A stretch of 37,481 nucleotides of DNA from NCBI GenBank assembly GCA_045531205.1, contig JAZSDN010000033.1:1-37481 (forward strand). The letters are read 5' to 3'. Below the pieces are notes generated by a model that saw only the letters and a list, made by a program, of their open reading frames with translations, was not told where the DNA came from and made no database searches. Both the position numbers and the translations under genes were made by a program. This DNA is from JAZNQL01 sp045531205 (GTDB taxonomy: Bacteria; Bacillota; Clostridia; UMGS1883; UMGS1540). This document shows, piece after piece, positions 24,901-32,272 of this stretch (positions are counted from its first letter, which is position 1; every line of letters begins with the position of its first letter).

Positions 24901-25760
24901 CCCACAATTCGGTCAGAAATTGCAAGCTTCTTATTATACTTATAACGGCCTACTTTAGCAAGGTCGTATCTTTTTGCATCAAAGAAAAGCGCAGAAATCA
25001 ATGATTCAGCCCCTTCAACCGTGGGAGGTTCGCCGGGACGGAGTCTGCGGTAAATTTCAAACAAAGCTTCTTCTCTTGTCTTTGCAACGTCCTTTTCCAT
25101 TGTAAGGCGCAGATGCACATCATCACCAAACACCTGTTCAATTTCAAGGTCGGTTGAAAGACCGAGTGCACGAAGCAACACTGTTACAGGCAGCTTACGC
25201 TGTCTGTCAATTCTTACATAAAATATTCCGTTTGCATCGGTTTCGTATTCAAGCCACGCACCGCGGTTAGGAATAACCTGTGAAAACAGAAGTCTTTTAT
25301 TGGTTTTTTCGTCACGGGAATCGGTGAAATAAATTCCGGGGGAACGTACAAGCTGACTTACTATAACACGTTCAGCACCGTTTATAATAAAGGTACCGTT
25401 ATCGGTCATAAGCGGGAAGTCGCCCATAAAAAGTTCCTGTTCTTTAATTTCGCCGGTTTCGGTGTTGATAAGTCTTACGCGAACTTTTAAAGGGGCAGCG
25501 TAGTTAGTATCGCGCTCCTTACATTCTTCAATGTCGTATTTCGGCTGACCCGAAAGGTCGTATCCTATAAATTCGAGGACTAAGTTCCCGGTATAGTCGC
25601 TTATGGGAGAAACATCGTGGAAAACTTCTCCAAGACCTTCTTCAACAAACCAGTTGTACGAGTTTTTCTGAACCTCGATAAGGTTTGGCATTTCTAAAAC
25701 CTCGTCGATTTTTGCATAGCTGTATCTGGTGTTCTTTCCCATTTTTACCGGATGCATCAT
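21996..25760 (-). CDS. rpoB: DNA-directed RNA polymerase subunit beta
   Basis: A 1254-residue subunit. ATG at 25760 is preferred, with GGGGTGAT just upstream. GTG at 25769 lies inside that site. The rifampicin-binding cluster ([19 protein letters not shown] and [13 protein letters not shown]) carries the susceptible residues Asp, His and Ser at the usual resistance positions. Conserved segments MRGHNKGVV-like ([13 protein letters not shown]) and [20 protein letters not shown] are present. Beyond the normal end (about SLDVNVL) there is a 98-residue tail with 42 Asp/Glu and no Lys or Arg. It is the first gene of the operon and is not preceded by rplJ-rplL. Confidence 0.98.
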   Translation of the reverse strand: [1254 protein letters not shown]

Positions 25761-25954
25761 ATCAATCACCCCATTTAAAATTTTGTTTTGCCAAAGACTA
25801 AGATGCCAAATATGTTAAAGAATATTATGAAACATAATAAGAGTCTCAAAAACTCGCGAACCAGCAGTTCGGGTTTTGCAGAGAACCTTGTTTTATTGTT
25901 GCACAATAAAACGGCAAAATTACCCATTATGGGTATTTTATACTATGGACTATC
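25761..25954 (-). promoter_or_regulatory. Structured 5' leader of the rpoB operon
   Basis: Between the promoter and the rpoB start the transcript could form four short hairpins. The arms are ACCCAT/ATGGGT (25922-25934), GTTTTATTG/CAATAAAAC (25890-25898 and 25904-25912), CGAAC/GTTCG (25857-25861 and 25867-25871), and TATTATG/CATAATA (25823-25829 and 25833-25839). None has a T-run, so they are not simple terminators. Any control function is inference. Confidence 0.5.
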
Positions 25955-25983
25955 ATTATACCACCCATAAAAAGGCTTGTCAA
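25955..25983 (-). promoter_or_regulatory. Consensus promoter of the rpoB-rpoC-str operon
   Basis: On the minus strand TTGACA (25978-25983), a 17-base spacer, and TATAAT (25955-25960). This is a full match to sigma-A boxes at the ideal distance, about 195 bases before the rpoB start. Confidence 0.9.
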
Positions 25984-26340
25984 GAAGAATTTTGCCAAAT
26001 TTTAAAATTTTTAATCTTTTTGTAACTTTACGGGGGTTTTTATTGACATTACAAACTTTTTTGTACCATGCTTTGAATGTAGTTTTGTATACTTCACCGA
26101 AAATCCTAAAAACCTATAAATAATTTACACACCATTTGTAGGGGCGGGGTTCCATCCCTGCCTTTTTCGGAATGACATACAAGGGCATTCCGTTTATTCC
26201 TAAAATGCCTCCCCTGTGCAAGGGGAGGTGGGTTTGCAAAGCAAACTCGAAGGGGTTGTAACGCATCTTGTTACCATTTATAACAAATTTTCAAACGGGC
26301 TGTCGGGGACGTCAGCCCGTTTTATTAAGTGCATCTTTTC

Positions 26341-26538
26341 GTGGGGTGTGTCGCCGACACCCCACACCCCCGGCAGGCGCGGGCGCGCTATAAATACCTC
26401 CTTCCCGCTCGGCAAGCCTGTTTCACAGTCTTCCTCACTAACTCGGGCAAGCCTTTTTTATAAAAAGTCTTCCCTCGAGCCGAAGGTCGCGCTTTTTTAG
26501 CGCCTGTTTTTGCATAACTTTTTTGTACCATGCTTTTA
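26341..26538 (+). repeat. Composite intergenic repeat, copy 2 (intact)
   Basis: This is the longest uninterrupted copy, 198 bases, starting GTGGGGTGTGTCGCCGACAC and ending GTACCATGCTTTTA. It holds two GGCAAGCC direct repeats 35 bases apart, a ctataaata stretch, and a GGCGC...GCGCC-like right stem. Copies 1 and 3 match nearly base for base outside the described deletion and insertion. Confidence 0.85.
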
Positions 26539-26885
26539 CGGGAGGGTTTGGTGGTTTTTGCAGAAATATAAAAAGTGTTACCTATGTGCTTGCACTGTTG
26601 TTACCCATGTTGCTCTTGACAGAGGACGCCGTCCCCTACAATATGAATTTTTAATTTAATATATTTTGTAGGGCGGGGTTCCATCCCCGCCTTTTTTGGA
26701 ATGACACATAGGTCATTCCCTACGATGTTTTAATTTAATATATTTTGTAGGGGCTGACGTCCTCGGTAACCCGTTTTACAAAATAAGAAACGGCACTCAA
26801 GACCGTTCTCTACAAGTGGGGAATTTTTGCGCAAATATAATGAACGGCACACAAACCGTTCACTACATTATATATATTTCCTTTG

Positions 26886-26951
26886 TAGGGTTCGGCGATT
26901 TTCGACGAACCGTTTGTTTTTTACGGAACATCCTAAAGGCTGTTCCCTACA
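26886..26951 (+). repeat. Short palindromic module B, copy 2
   Basis: TAGGGTTCGGCGATTTTCGA followed by CGAACCG, then GGAACATCCTAAAGGCTGTT and CCCTACA. It is nearly the same as 11215-11282. The module contains two nested inverted pairs, CGG...CCG and GGAACA...TGTTCC. Confidence 0.65.
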
Positions 26952-26984
26952 TTTGGCGTGCGATACTTTACGGGGTGTGTATTC

Positions 26985-27011
26985 GGGAGGGCGTGGAAAC
27001 CCTCCCCTACA
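26985..27011 (+). repeat. Short palindromic module C, copy 2
   Basis: GGGAGGGCGTGGAAACCCTC followed by CCCTACA. It matches copies at 137-163 and 37306-37332. Confidence 0.65.
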
Positions 27012-27155
27012 ATAATATATTGTTCAATTCCCTTTGTAGGGGCGGGGCCCCTGCCCGATTTTTGGAACTCTCTTCATGGGCGTTCCCTACATTTTTCTGC
27101 GGGATTTTTGAATGGAGTGCCCTGAATGCCTTCCATACATCCATATTTTTTGCAT

Positions 27156-27184
27156 ACAAAAAGCGAGCGCATAAAGCGCTCGCT
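27156..27184 (-). terminator. Terminator of the SLH surface protein gene
   Basis: AGCGAGCGC (27162-27170) and GCGCTCGCT (27176-27184) form a perfect 9-bp GC-rich stem with a five-base loop. On the minus strand it runs into TTTTTGT. It lies about 26 bases after the stop codon. Confidence 0.85.
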
Positions 27185-27209
27185 CTTTATTTTTAAGAAG
27201 GTCTGATTA

Positions 27210-30095
27210 TTAAGCTTCTTTAGCTGCTTCGTTTGTAACTCTGTAAACAACTACGTCTACAACTTCGTTGTCATAGGTACGAACGTATGCCCAGTGGCAG
27301 TCATAATCTACCTTTGTTACGCCTACGATGATGTTGCTTGCTCTTACAGCTTCAACAGTTGTGCTGTTACCGCTGAGTGCAACTTCGTATACGTTAACAC
27401 CATTTGCATTTACTGCGAATGCGAGATCAACGCCGTCAGCATCCTTGAGGTAGCTTGCGTCTCTCTTTGTTGTGTCAGCCCAGTTTTCCTTAGTATCTGT
27501 AAGCATTAACTGGCCGTTAAGTCTCTTAGCTGCGAAACCGAAAGCATCCCATGTGTCTTCATCATCACCATAGTTGCCGTTTAAAGGAGCACCTGCATTG
27601 TTAGCAATGAGGCTAGCTGCTGTGTCAACTGCGATGAGGAGCTGGATCTTGTCGATAGCACCGTCAGCGTCGAGGCTGAAGATTACAACGTCACCTGCTT
27701 CGAGGTCAGCTGCTTCGAAGTCTGCAATAGCGTCACCGTTGATGTCGAACATATCGCAACCATCTTCGGATACTAAACCGCTTACTGCTTCGCCGCTCTG
27801 GAAGCCGTAAATCTTTGTAACTGTTCTGCCTTCAACTGTAGCTTCAGCAACTCTGTCGATAACGAGGAGCTGTGTTTCGGGGAGAATCTTTGTGTCTACA
27901 GCGTAAACAACTACAACTTTAGCTGTTGTGTCTACGTCGTAAGCAGCGTATTCATAAGTTTCGTTGTCGATGAAGATTGAGGAAGCAGCTGCAACCTTGA
28001 TATCTTCTTCTTCGTCGATTGAACCTAAATCAGCTTTTGCTGTAGCAATGCTGAATACAACTGTATCTTCGCCGAGGTATGTCTTACCAACTCTGTCGGT
28101 AGATTCTCTGTAGATAGCTTCTGTATCGTATGCATATTCGCTGAAGTAGTCAACGCTCTTCTTTGTATCAGCAAGGTAAATCTTGTTTACTTTGCCTTCG
28201 TCGTTTAATTCGTACTGGAAGAGCTGAGGTGTAGCATCTGCAACATATTCTGTGCCGATTACTTTACCGTCTTTGTCTTTTTTGTCTGTCTTTGTGATAT
28301 CGATGAATCCAGCAATACCCTTGATAGCTTCATCGTAATCTTTGCTTGTGCCCTTGTATGTGTAAACTTTCTGAGCAAGTTTTGTTTCAACCCACTGGTT
28401 GTCTTTGCCTAAGAATTTGAGTTCAACTGTAGCACCGCCGATGCCGTTTGTTACAACTGCATTGTAGAGGAAGCCGTAGTTTTCGCTCTTTGTGGATGTA
28501 GCATCCTTGTCAACTATTCTGTTGTCGATGTTTACATAGAATAAACCTGTATCGCCAACCTGAGGAGTTGTTAAAGCGTATGCTGATACTTTATAGTCGT
28601 TACCATCGATGGTGAAGATATCTTCGCCATTCTTGTCTTTTCTTGCTTCTGTGATTGAACCGTTAACAGTTGTCTTTGAAATGTAAACTGTTACGAGTGT
28701 GCTGTCAGCACTGATAGCGAGTGTAAGAACGTCGCCTACTGCAACATCATCAAATGTAGCAACTGTGCCGTCTGCATTGTAGAATCTTGTGATAACGTTT
28801 TCGTTATCGATATCGATATCGGAGATAGCAGCTTCTTCAGTGTCGATGATCTGATGTGAATCAGCTTCAACTGCGCCTACTACGTAGTCGCCTGTGAATT
28901 CTGTTACCATAGCGAAATCATAAAGTTTGTCGTTATCGTAGTCGAGGAATTCAACAACGCCTGAAGCAGGTGTTGTTAAGAAGTTCTGAGCTTCTTTTCT
29001 TGTAGCGTTTTCAGCTCTGCCGTTCCAGAGGTACTGGAGGTCTGTATCGAGCTTAATTGTAATTTTGTTTGTTGTGCCTTCAGCAACGTACTGGATTGAA
29101 CCAGCTGCTGTTGTAGGAGCAACGAATGAACCAGCTGTGATTTCTGTGTAGTCAAGAACGAGTGATACGTTCTTAGCTGCTTTAGCTGCGATAGCAATGA
29201 TTTCTTCATCGCCTGTGAGTTCGTTTTCTTTTACGTAAACGATTACGCTCTGTCCAAAGTAGGAAGCAGCGTCAACGCCTTCAGCTTCAAAGAATGTTTC
29301 TTCATTCTGTGTAACTGTTTCGCCGTTGAATTTGTTGTACTTAACTGTGATGCTCTTGTCTTCGTTGTCTGTAGCTGTTGTGAGGTATGTGCCTGTGATG
29401 TAGCCTTCGTATGTGTCAACTTCGAGAGCGTCAGAAAGAAGTGTCTTCTTTGTGTAGTTTGTGCCGTCCATTACAGCGTATTCGGGTTCGTTAGCTTTCC
29501 AGGAAACCTGTTCCATTGTGCAAACGTCGAGTGCGTTGTAAACGAGACGAGCCATGTTAGCTCTTGTGATAGCAACTTCTGCTGTGCCGCTAACACCGTT
29601 TGTCATTTTGTTCTGTGAAGCAACTACTAAATATCCTGAGGGATATCCGCCGTTCTGTTCAGCCATGGGTGTGTAGCCTAAAGCTGCAACAACCATTTTA
29701 ACTGCCTGTTCGTACTTAACGGTATCTTCGGGACCGAATGTGCCGTCACCATAGCCGTTTACTATACCGCTCTGGCAAGCGAGGTTGATGTAACCTGTTG
29801 CCCAGTGGTCAGCTGCTACGTCTGTGAATTCTGTAGCACCCTTTGCGCCTTCAGCTGCACTTTCAAGACCTTTAGCTCTAACTATGATAGCTGTAGCTTC
29901 TGCTCTTGTGAGGTCAGCGTCAGGACGGAAGTTGCCTTCGTCATCGCCTTCCATGATGCCGAGGTACTTTAACATATCAGTAGCCTCTGCGTAGGAAGCG
30001 GTTGCGTCTACGTCAGGATAGTTAGCTGTAACTGTTAAGCTAAAGATCATGGCAAACGCGAGAACTGTTACTAAAACTTTTTTGAGATTTGTCAT
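27210..30095 (-). CDS. SLH-domain surface-layer protein
   Basis: A 961-residue secreted protein. The signal peptide is MTNLKKVLVTVLAFAMIFSL with cleavage likely after VTA (residue 24). Three S-layer homology repeats follow at about 26-76, 88-142 and 150-195, with the features FRPDADLTRAEATAIIVR, WATGYINLACQSGIVNGYG and ITRANMARLVYNALDV. SLH repeats bind pyruvylated secondary wall polymer, anchoring the protein to the wall. The remaining 750 residues are acidic, Ala/Val/Thr/Asp-rich beta-type sequence with low Cys, as in S-layer proteins. ATG at 30095 has AAGGAGG eleven bases upstream. The strongly biased codons, the consensus promoter, the stable leader hairpin and the good terminator all suggest very high expression, so it may be the main S-layer protein. 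Confidence 0.9.
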   Translation of the reverse strand: MTNLKKVLVTVLAFAMIFSLTVTANYPDVDATASYAEATDMLKYLGIMEGDDEGNFRPDADLTRAEATAIIVRAKGLESAAEGAKGATEFTDVAADHWATGYINLACQSGIVNGYGDGTFGPEDTVKYEQAVKMVVAALGYTPMAEQNGGYPSGYLVVASQNKMTNGVSGTAEVAITRANMARLVYNALDVCTMEQVSWKANEPEYAVMDGTNYTKKTLLSDALEVDTYEGYITGTYLTTATDNEDKSITVKYNKFNGETVTQNEETFFEAEGVDAASYFGQSVIVYVKENELTGDEEIIAIAAKAAKNVSLVLDYTEITAGSFVAPTTAAGSIQYVAEGTTNKITIKLDTDLQYLWNGRAENATRKEAQNFLTTPASGVVEFLDYDNDKLYDFAMVTEFTGDYVVGAVEADSHQIIDTEEAAISDIDIDNENVITRFYNADGTVATFDDVAVGDVLTLAISADSTLVTVYISKTTVNGSITEARKDKNGEDIFTIDGNDYKVSAYALTTPQVGDTGLFYVNIDNRIVDKDATSTKSENYGFLYNAVVTNGIGGATVELKFLGKDNQWVETKLAQKVYTYKGTSKDYDEAIKGIAGFIDITKTDKKDKDGKVIGTEYVADATPQLFQYELNDEGKVNKIYLADTKKSVDYFSEYAYDTEAIYRESTDRVGKTYLGEDTVVFSIATAKADLGSIDEEEDIKVAAASSIFIDNETYEYAAYDVDTTAKVVVVYAVDTKILPETQLLVIDRVAEATVEGRTVTKIYGFQSGEAVSGLVSEDGCDMFDINGDAIADFEAADLEAGDVVIFSLDADGAIDKIQLLIAVDTAASLIANNAGAPLNGNYGDDEDTWDAFGFAAKRLNGQLMLTDTKENWADTTKRDASYLKDADGVDLAFAVNANGVNVYEVALSGNSTTVEAVRASNIIVGVTKVDYDCHWAYVRTYDNEVVDVVVYRVTNEAAKEA

Positions 30096-30126
30096 AATTC
30101 TCAAATCCTCCTTAAAAAATTTTTTT

Positions 30127-30165
30127 GAAAGAGATGTTAGGTTTCGCACCTGCCGCATCTCTTTC
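30127..30165 (-). promoter_or_regulatory. Stable hairpin in the S-layer mRNA leader
   Basis: GAAAGAGATG (30127-30136) pairs perfectly with CATCTCTTTC (30156-30165), and an inner AGGT/ACCT pair closes a TTCGC loop. The hairpin sits between the promoter and the ribosome site with no T-run. Long stable leaders are known to protect abundant S-layer messages. That role is inference here. Confidence 0.55.
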
Positions 30166-30214
30166 TTCTACGACTTGTGCACAAGGAGATGATACTCTCC
30201 CCCTGTATGCATTG

Positions 30215-30243
30215 ATTATAGCACGAGGCTTTTTTATAGTCAA
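30215..30243 (-). promoter_or_regulatory. Promoter of the SLH surface protein gene
   Basis: On the minus strand TTGACT (30238-30243), 17 bases, TATAAT (30215-30220). It is one base from the consensus. The start codon is about 120 bases downstream. The 348-base gap 30096-30443 holds this promoter, the leader hairpin and the divergent htpG promoter. The middle is AT-rich with no other feature seen. Confidence 0.85.
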
Positions 30244-30380
30244 TGCACTTTTTTCATTTGTAACATAACTGTAAAATTGCTTTCACATTAACGCCACAAA
30301 TGGGGTAAAAACACTATCTCCACCTTGCCATTTTACACTTTTATTTTACATTTGTCAAGTTTTTCGTGCAAATTTTGCGG

Positions 30381-30409
30381 TTGACGGCATTTTTTCTTTG
30401 TGTTATAAT
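30381..30409 (+). promoter_or_regulatory. Promoter of htpG
   Basis: TTGACG (30381-30386), 17 bases, TATAAT (30404-30409), 35 bases before the htpG start. No CIRCE inverted repeat or CtsR box is visible, so heat-shock control through HrcA or CtsR is not supported by this sequence. Confidence 0.85.
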
Positions 30410-30443
30410 CTTTCTATATTAAATATATGAAAGGATTTTTAAA

Positions 30444-32249
30444 ATGACAAAGGGCAATATTTCAGTAAATACCGAAAACCTTTTTCCTATTATAAAGAAA
30501 TGGCTTTATTCGGATAAAGATATTTTTGTAAGAGAGCTTGTATCAAACGGATGCGATGCAGTTTCAAAGCTTTCAAAGCTTTCGGCAATGGGGGAGGCTA
30601 CTGCTCCCGAAGGCGGTTTTGTAGATGTTATTATAAATAAGGAAGAAAAAACTTTAACCTTTTCGGATAACGGCATAGGAATGACAGAAGAAGAGGTTAT
30701 AAAATATATTGCCGAGGTGGCTTTTTCGGGCGCGGCTGAATTTATTGATAAATATAAAGACGAAACCGACGAAAACAGAATTATAGGTCACTTTGGTTTA
30801 GGCTTTTATTCTGCCTTTATGGTGGCAGAGAGGGTTGATATAAACACTCTTTCGTATAAAGAAAATGCAAAAAGCGTTTTGTGGACCTGCGACGGCGGCA
30901 CAGAGTACGAAATTTCGGAGGGAAGCCGTAAAACAGTAGGCACAGACATTGTTTTGCATATTGCAGAGGACAGTATGGAATTTTTAGAGGATACCACAGT
31001 ACGCAATACCCTTACAAAATACTGTGCTTTCTTGCCTACCCCCATATATCTTTATACGGCAGACGGCGAAAAGGGCGAAAGCATAAACGACCAGAATCCT
31101 TTATGGCTTAAAAAGCCTTCGGAATGCAGCGAGGAAGAATACATTGAATTTTATCACAAGGTTTTTGCAGATATAAACGACCCGCTCTTTTATATTCACT
31201 TAAATGTTGACTTTCCTTTTAATTTAAAAGGTATACTTTATTTCCCCAAGCTTCGCCACGAGTTTGAGATGAGCGAAGGACAGATTAAGCTTTTTAACAA
31301 TCAGGTTTTTGTTGCAGATAATATTAAGGAAGTTATTCCTGAATTTTTACTTCTTTTAAAGGGTTGTATTGACTGCCCCGACCTTCCGCTTAACGTTTCA
31401 AGAAGCTTTTTGCAAAACGACGGATATGCTGCAAAGGTTTCGGCTCATATAACCAAAAAGGTTGCCGACAAGCTTCTTTCCTTATATAATAATGAAAGAG
31501 AATCCTACAATAAATACTGGGATGATATAAATCCCTTTGTAAAATACGGTTGTTTAAAAGACGAAAAGTTCTATGACAAAGTTAAAAATGCCATAGTTTA
31601 CAAAACCACTTCGGATACTTATGTATCTTTGGAAGATTATCTTGATAACGCAAAAGTAAAAAATCACGAAAACACAGTTTACTATGTTTCTGACCCAGTG
31701 CTTCAAAGCTCTTATATAGAAATGTTTAAGGCAGAAGGGCTTTCGGCGGTTATGTTGCCTGTGATTATCGACAACCACTTTATTTCGTTTGTTGAGTCCA
31801 AAAAGCCCGAAATAAAGTTTATGAGAATTGACTCGTCCCTTGCATCTGCTTTGCAAACGGATGGCGACTGTGCCGATAAAGAAAAGCTTTGTGCACTCTT
31901 TAAAGAGGCAATAGGCAACGAAAAGCTTAACATAGACGCTTCGCCTTTAAAAACCGACGCTCCCGCTGTTATGCTTTTGGACGAGCAGTCAAGACGTATG
32001 GGCGAAATGATGAAAATGTACGGCTCGGCATTCCCTGCTGATATGTTTTCAGAAAGCTTTACTTTAAATATAAATCTTGCAAACCCGCTTGTAAAGTCGG
32101 TGGCAAACATAGCAGATGACAAGGAAAAGGCGTTCCCCGTAGCACGCCAGATTTATGACCTTGCACGCCTTGCTCAAAGACCTCTTGAAGGGGAAGAGCT
32201 TGCTGAATTTATAAAGCGTACATCAGAGCTTCTTTTAGGAACTCTTTAA
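30444..32249 (+). CDS. htpG: Molecular chaperone HtpG (bacterial Hsp90)
   Basis: A 601-residue ATP-dependent chaperone. The GHKL ATPase domain has RELVSNGCDAVSKL (30-43), SDNGIGMT (74-81) and the lid region GHFGLGFYSAFMVAER (115-130). The middle domain has FNLKGILYFPK and NVSRSFLQ at 317-324, where most relatives have Glu after NVSR. The C-terminal dimerisation domain ends in ANPLVKSV and a helical tail. It is slightly shorter than the usual 620-630. AAAGGA lies about ten bases before the ATG. It is the first gene of a likely three-gene unit with the endonuclease IV-like and aminopeptidase genes. Confidence 0.95.
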   Translation: MTKGNISVNTENLFPIIKKWLYSDKDIFVRELVSNGCDAVSKLSKLSAMGEATAPEGGFVDVIINKEEKTLTFSDNGIGMTEEEVIKYIAEVAFSGAAEFIDKYKDETDENRIIGHFGLGFYSAFMVAERVDINTLSYKENAKSVLWTCDGGTEYEISEGSRKTVGTDIVLHIAEDSMEFLEDTTVRNTLTKYCAFLPTPIYLYTADGEKGESINDQNPLWLKKPSECSEEEYIEFYHKVFADINDPLFYIHLNVDFPFNLKGILYFPKLRHEFEMSEGQIKLFNNQVFVADNIKEVIPEFLLLLKGCIDCPDLPLNVSRSFLQNDGYAAKVSAHITKKVADKLLSLYNNERESYNKYWDDINPFVKYGCLKDEKFYDKVKNAIVYKTTSDTYVSLEDYLDNAKVKNHENTVYYVSDPVLQSSYIEMFKAEGLSAVMLPVIIDNHFISFVESKKPEIKFMRIDSSLASALQTDGDCADKEKLCALFKEAIGNEKLNIDASPLKTDAPAVMLLDEQSRRMGEMMKMYGSAFPADMFSESFTLNINLANPLVKSVANIADDKEKAFPVARQIYDLARLAQRPLEGEELAEFIKRTSELLLGTL

Positions 32250-32272
32250 AATTTACAAAAGGATTTGATTTT

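Larger units (their letters stand above)
25984..27155. repeat. Repeat-packed non-coding region, about 1.2 kb
   Basis: No gene is supported here. Recognisable units are these. A solo end fragment AACTTTTTTGTACCATGCTT lies at 26053-26076. Module D (TGTAGGGGCGGGGTTCCATC) with a GGAATGAC...CATTCC palindrome occurs at 26137-26193 and 26667-26725, and a related unit at 27035-27092. A CCTCCCCT/AGGGGAGG hairpin with TTTGC/GCAAA is at about 26206-26250. Composite repeat copy 2 is at 26341-26538. GGGCTGTCGGGGACGTCAGC-type units lie at about 26298-26320 and 26749-26775. Module B copy 2 is at 26886-26951 and module C copy 2 at 26985-27011. Long stop-free readings across these units are by-products of the repeats. 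Confidence 0.75.

Noticed and set aside
25761..25954. Riboswitch or T-box upstream of rpoB
   Set aside because: The hairpins have no known aptamer core, no T-box sequence and no terminator with a T-run.
26216..26500. 94-codon plus-strand reading with LGKPVSQSSSLTRASLF
   Set aside because: It runs through the CCTCCCCT hairpin unit and composite repeat copy 2. The same peptide appears from copy 3 in another reading joined to a different N-terminus, which marks it as translated repeat sequence.
26816..27196. 126-codon plus-strand reading across modules B, C and D
   Set aside because: The translation follows palindromic repeats and enters the S-layer terminator. Composition is not protein-like and no ribosome site is seen.
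30244..30443. CIRCE or CtsR operator for htpG
   Set aside because: Neither the TTAGCACTC-N9-GAGTGCTAA pattern nor a GGTCAAA repeat is found in the htpG upstream region.
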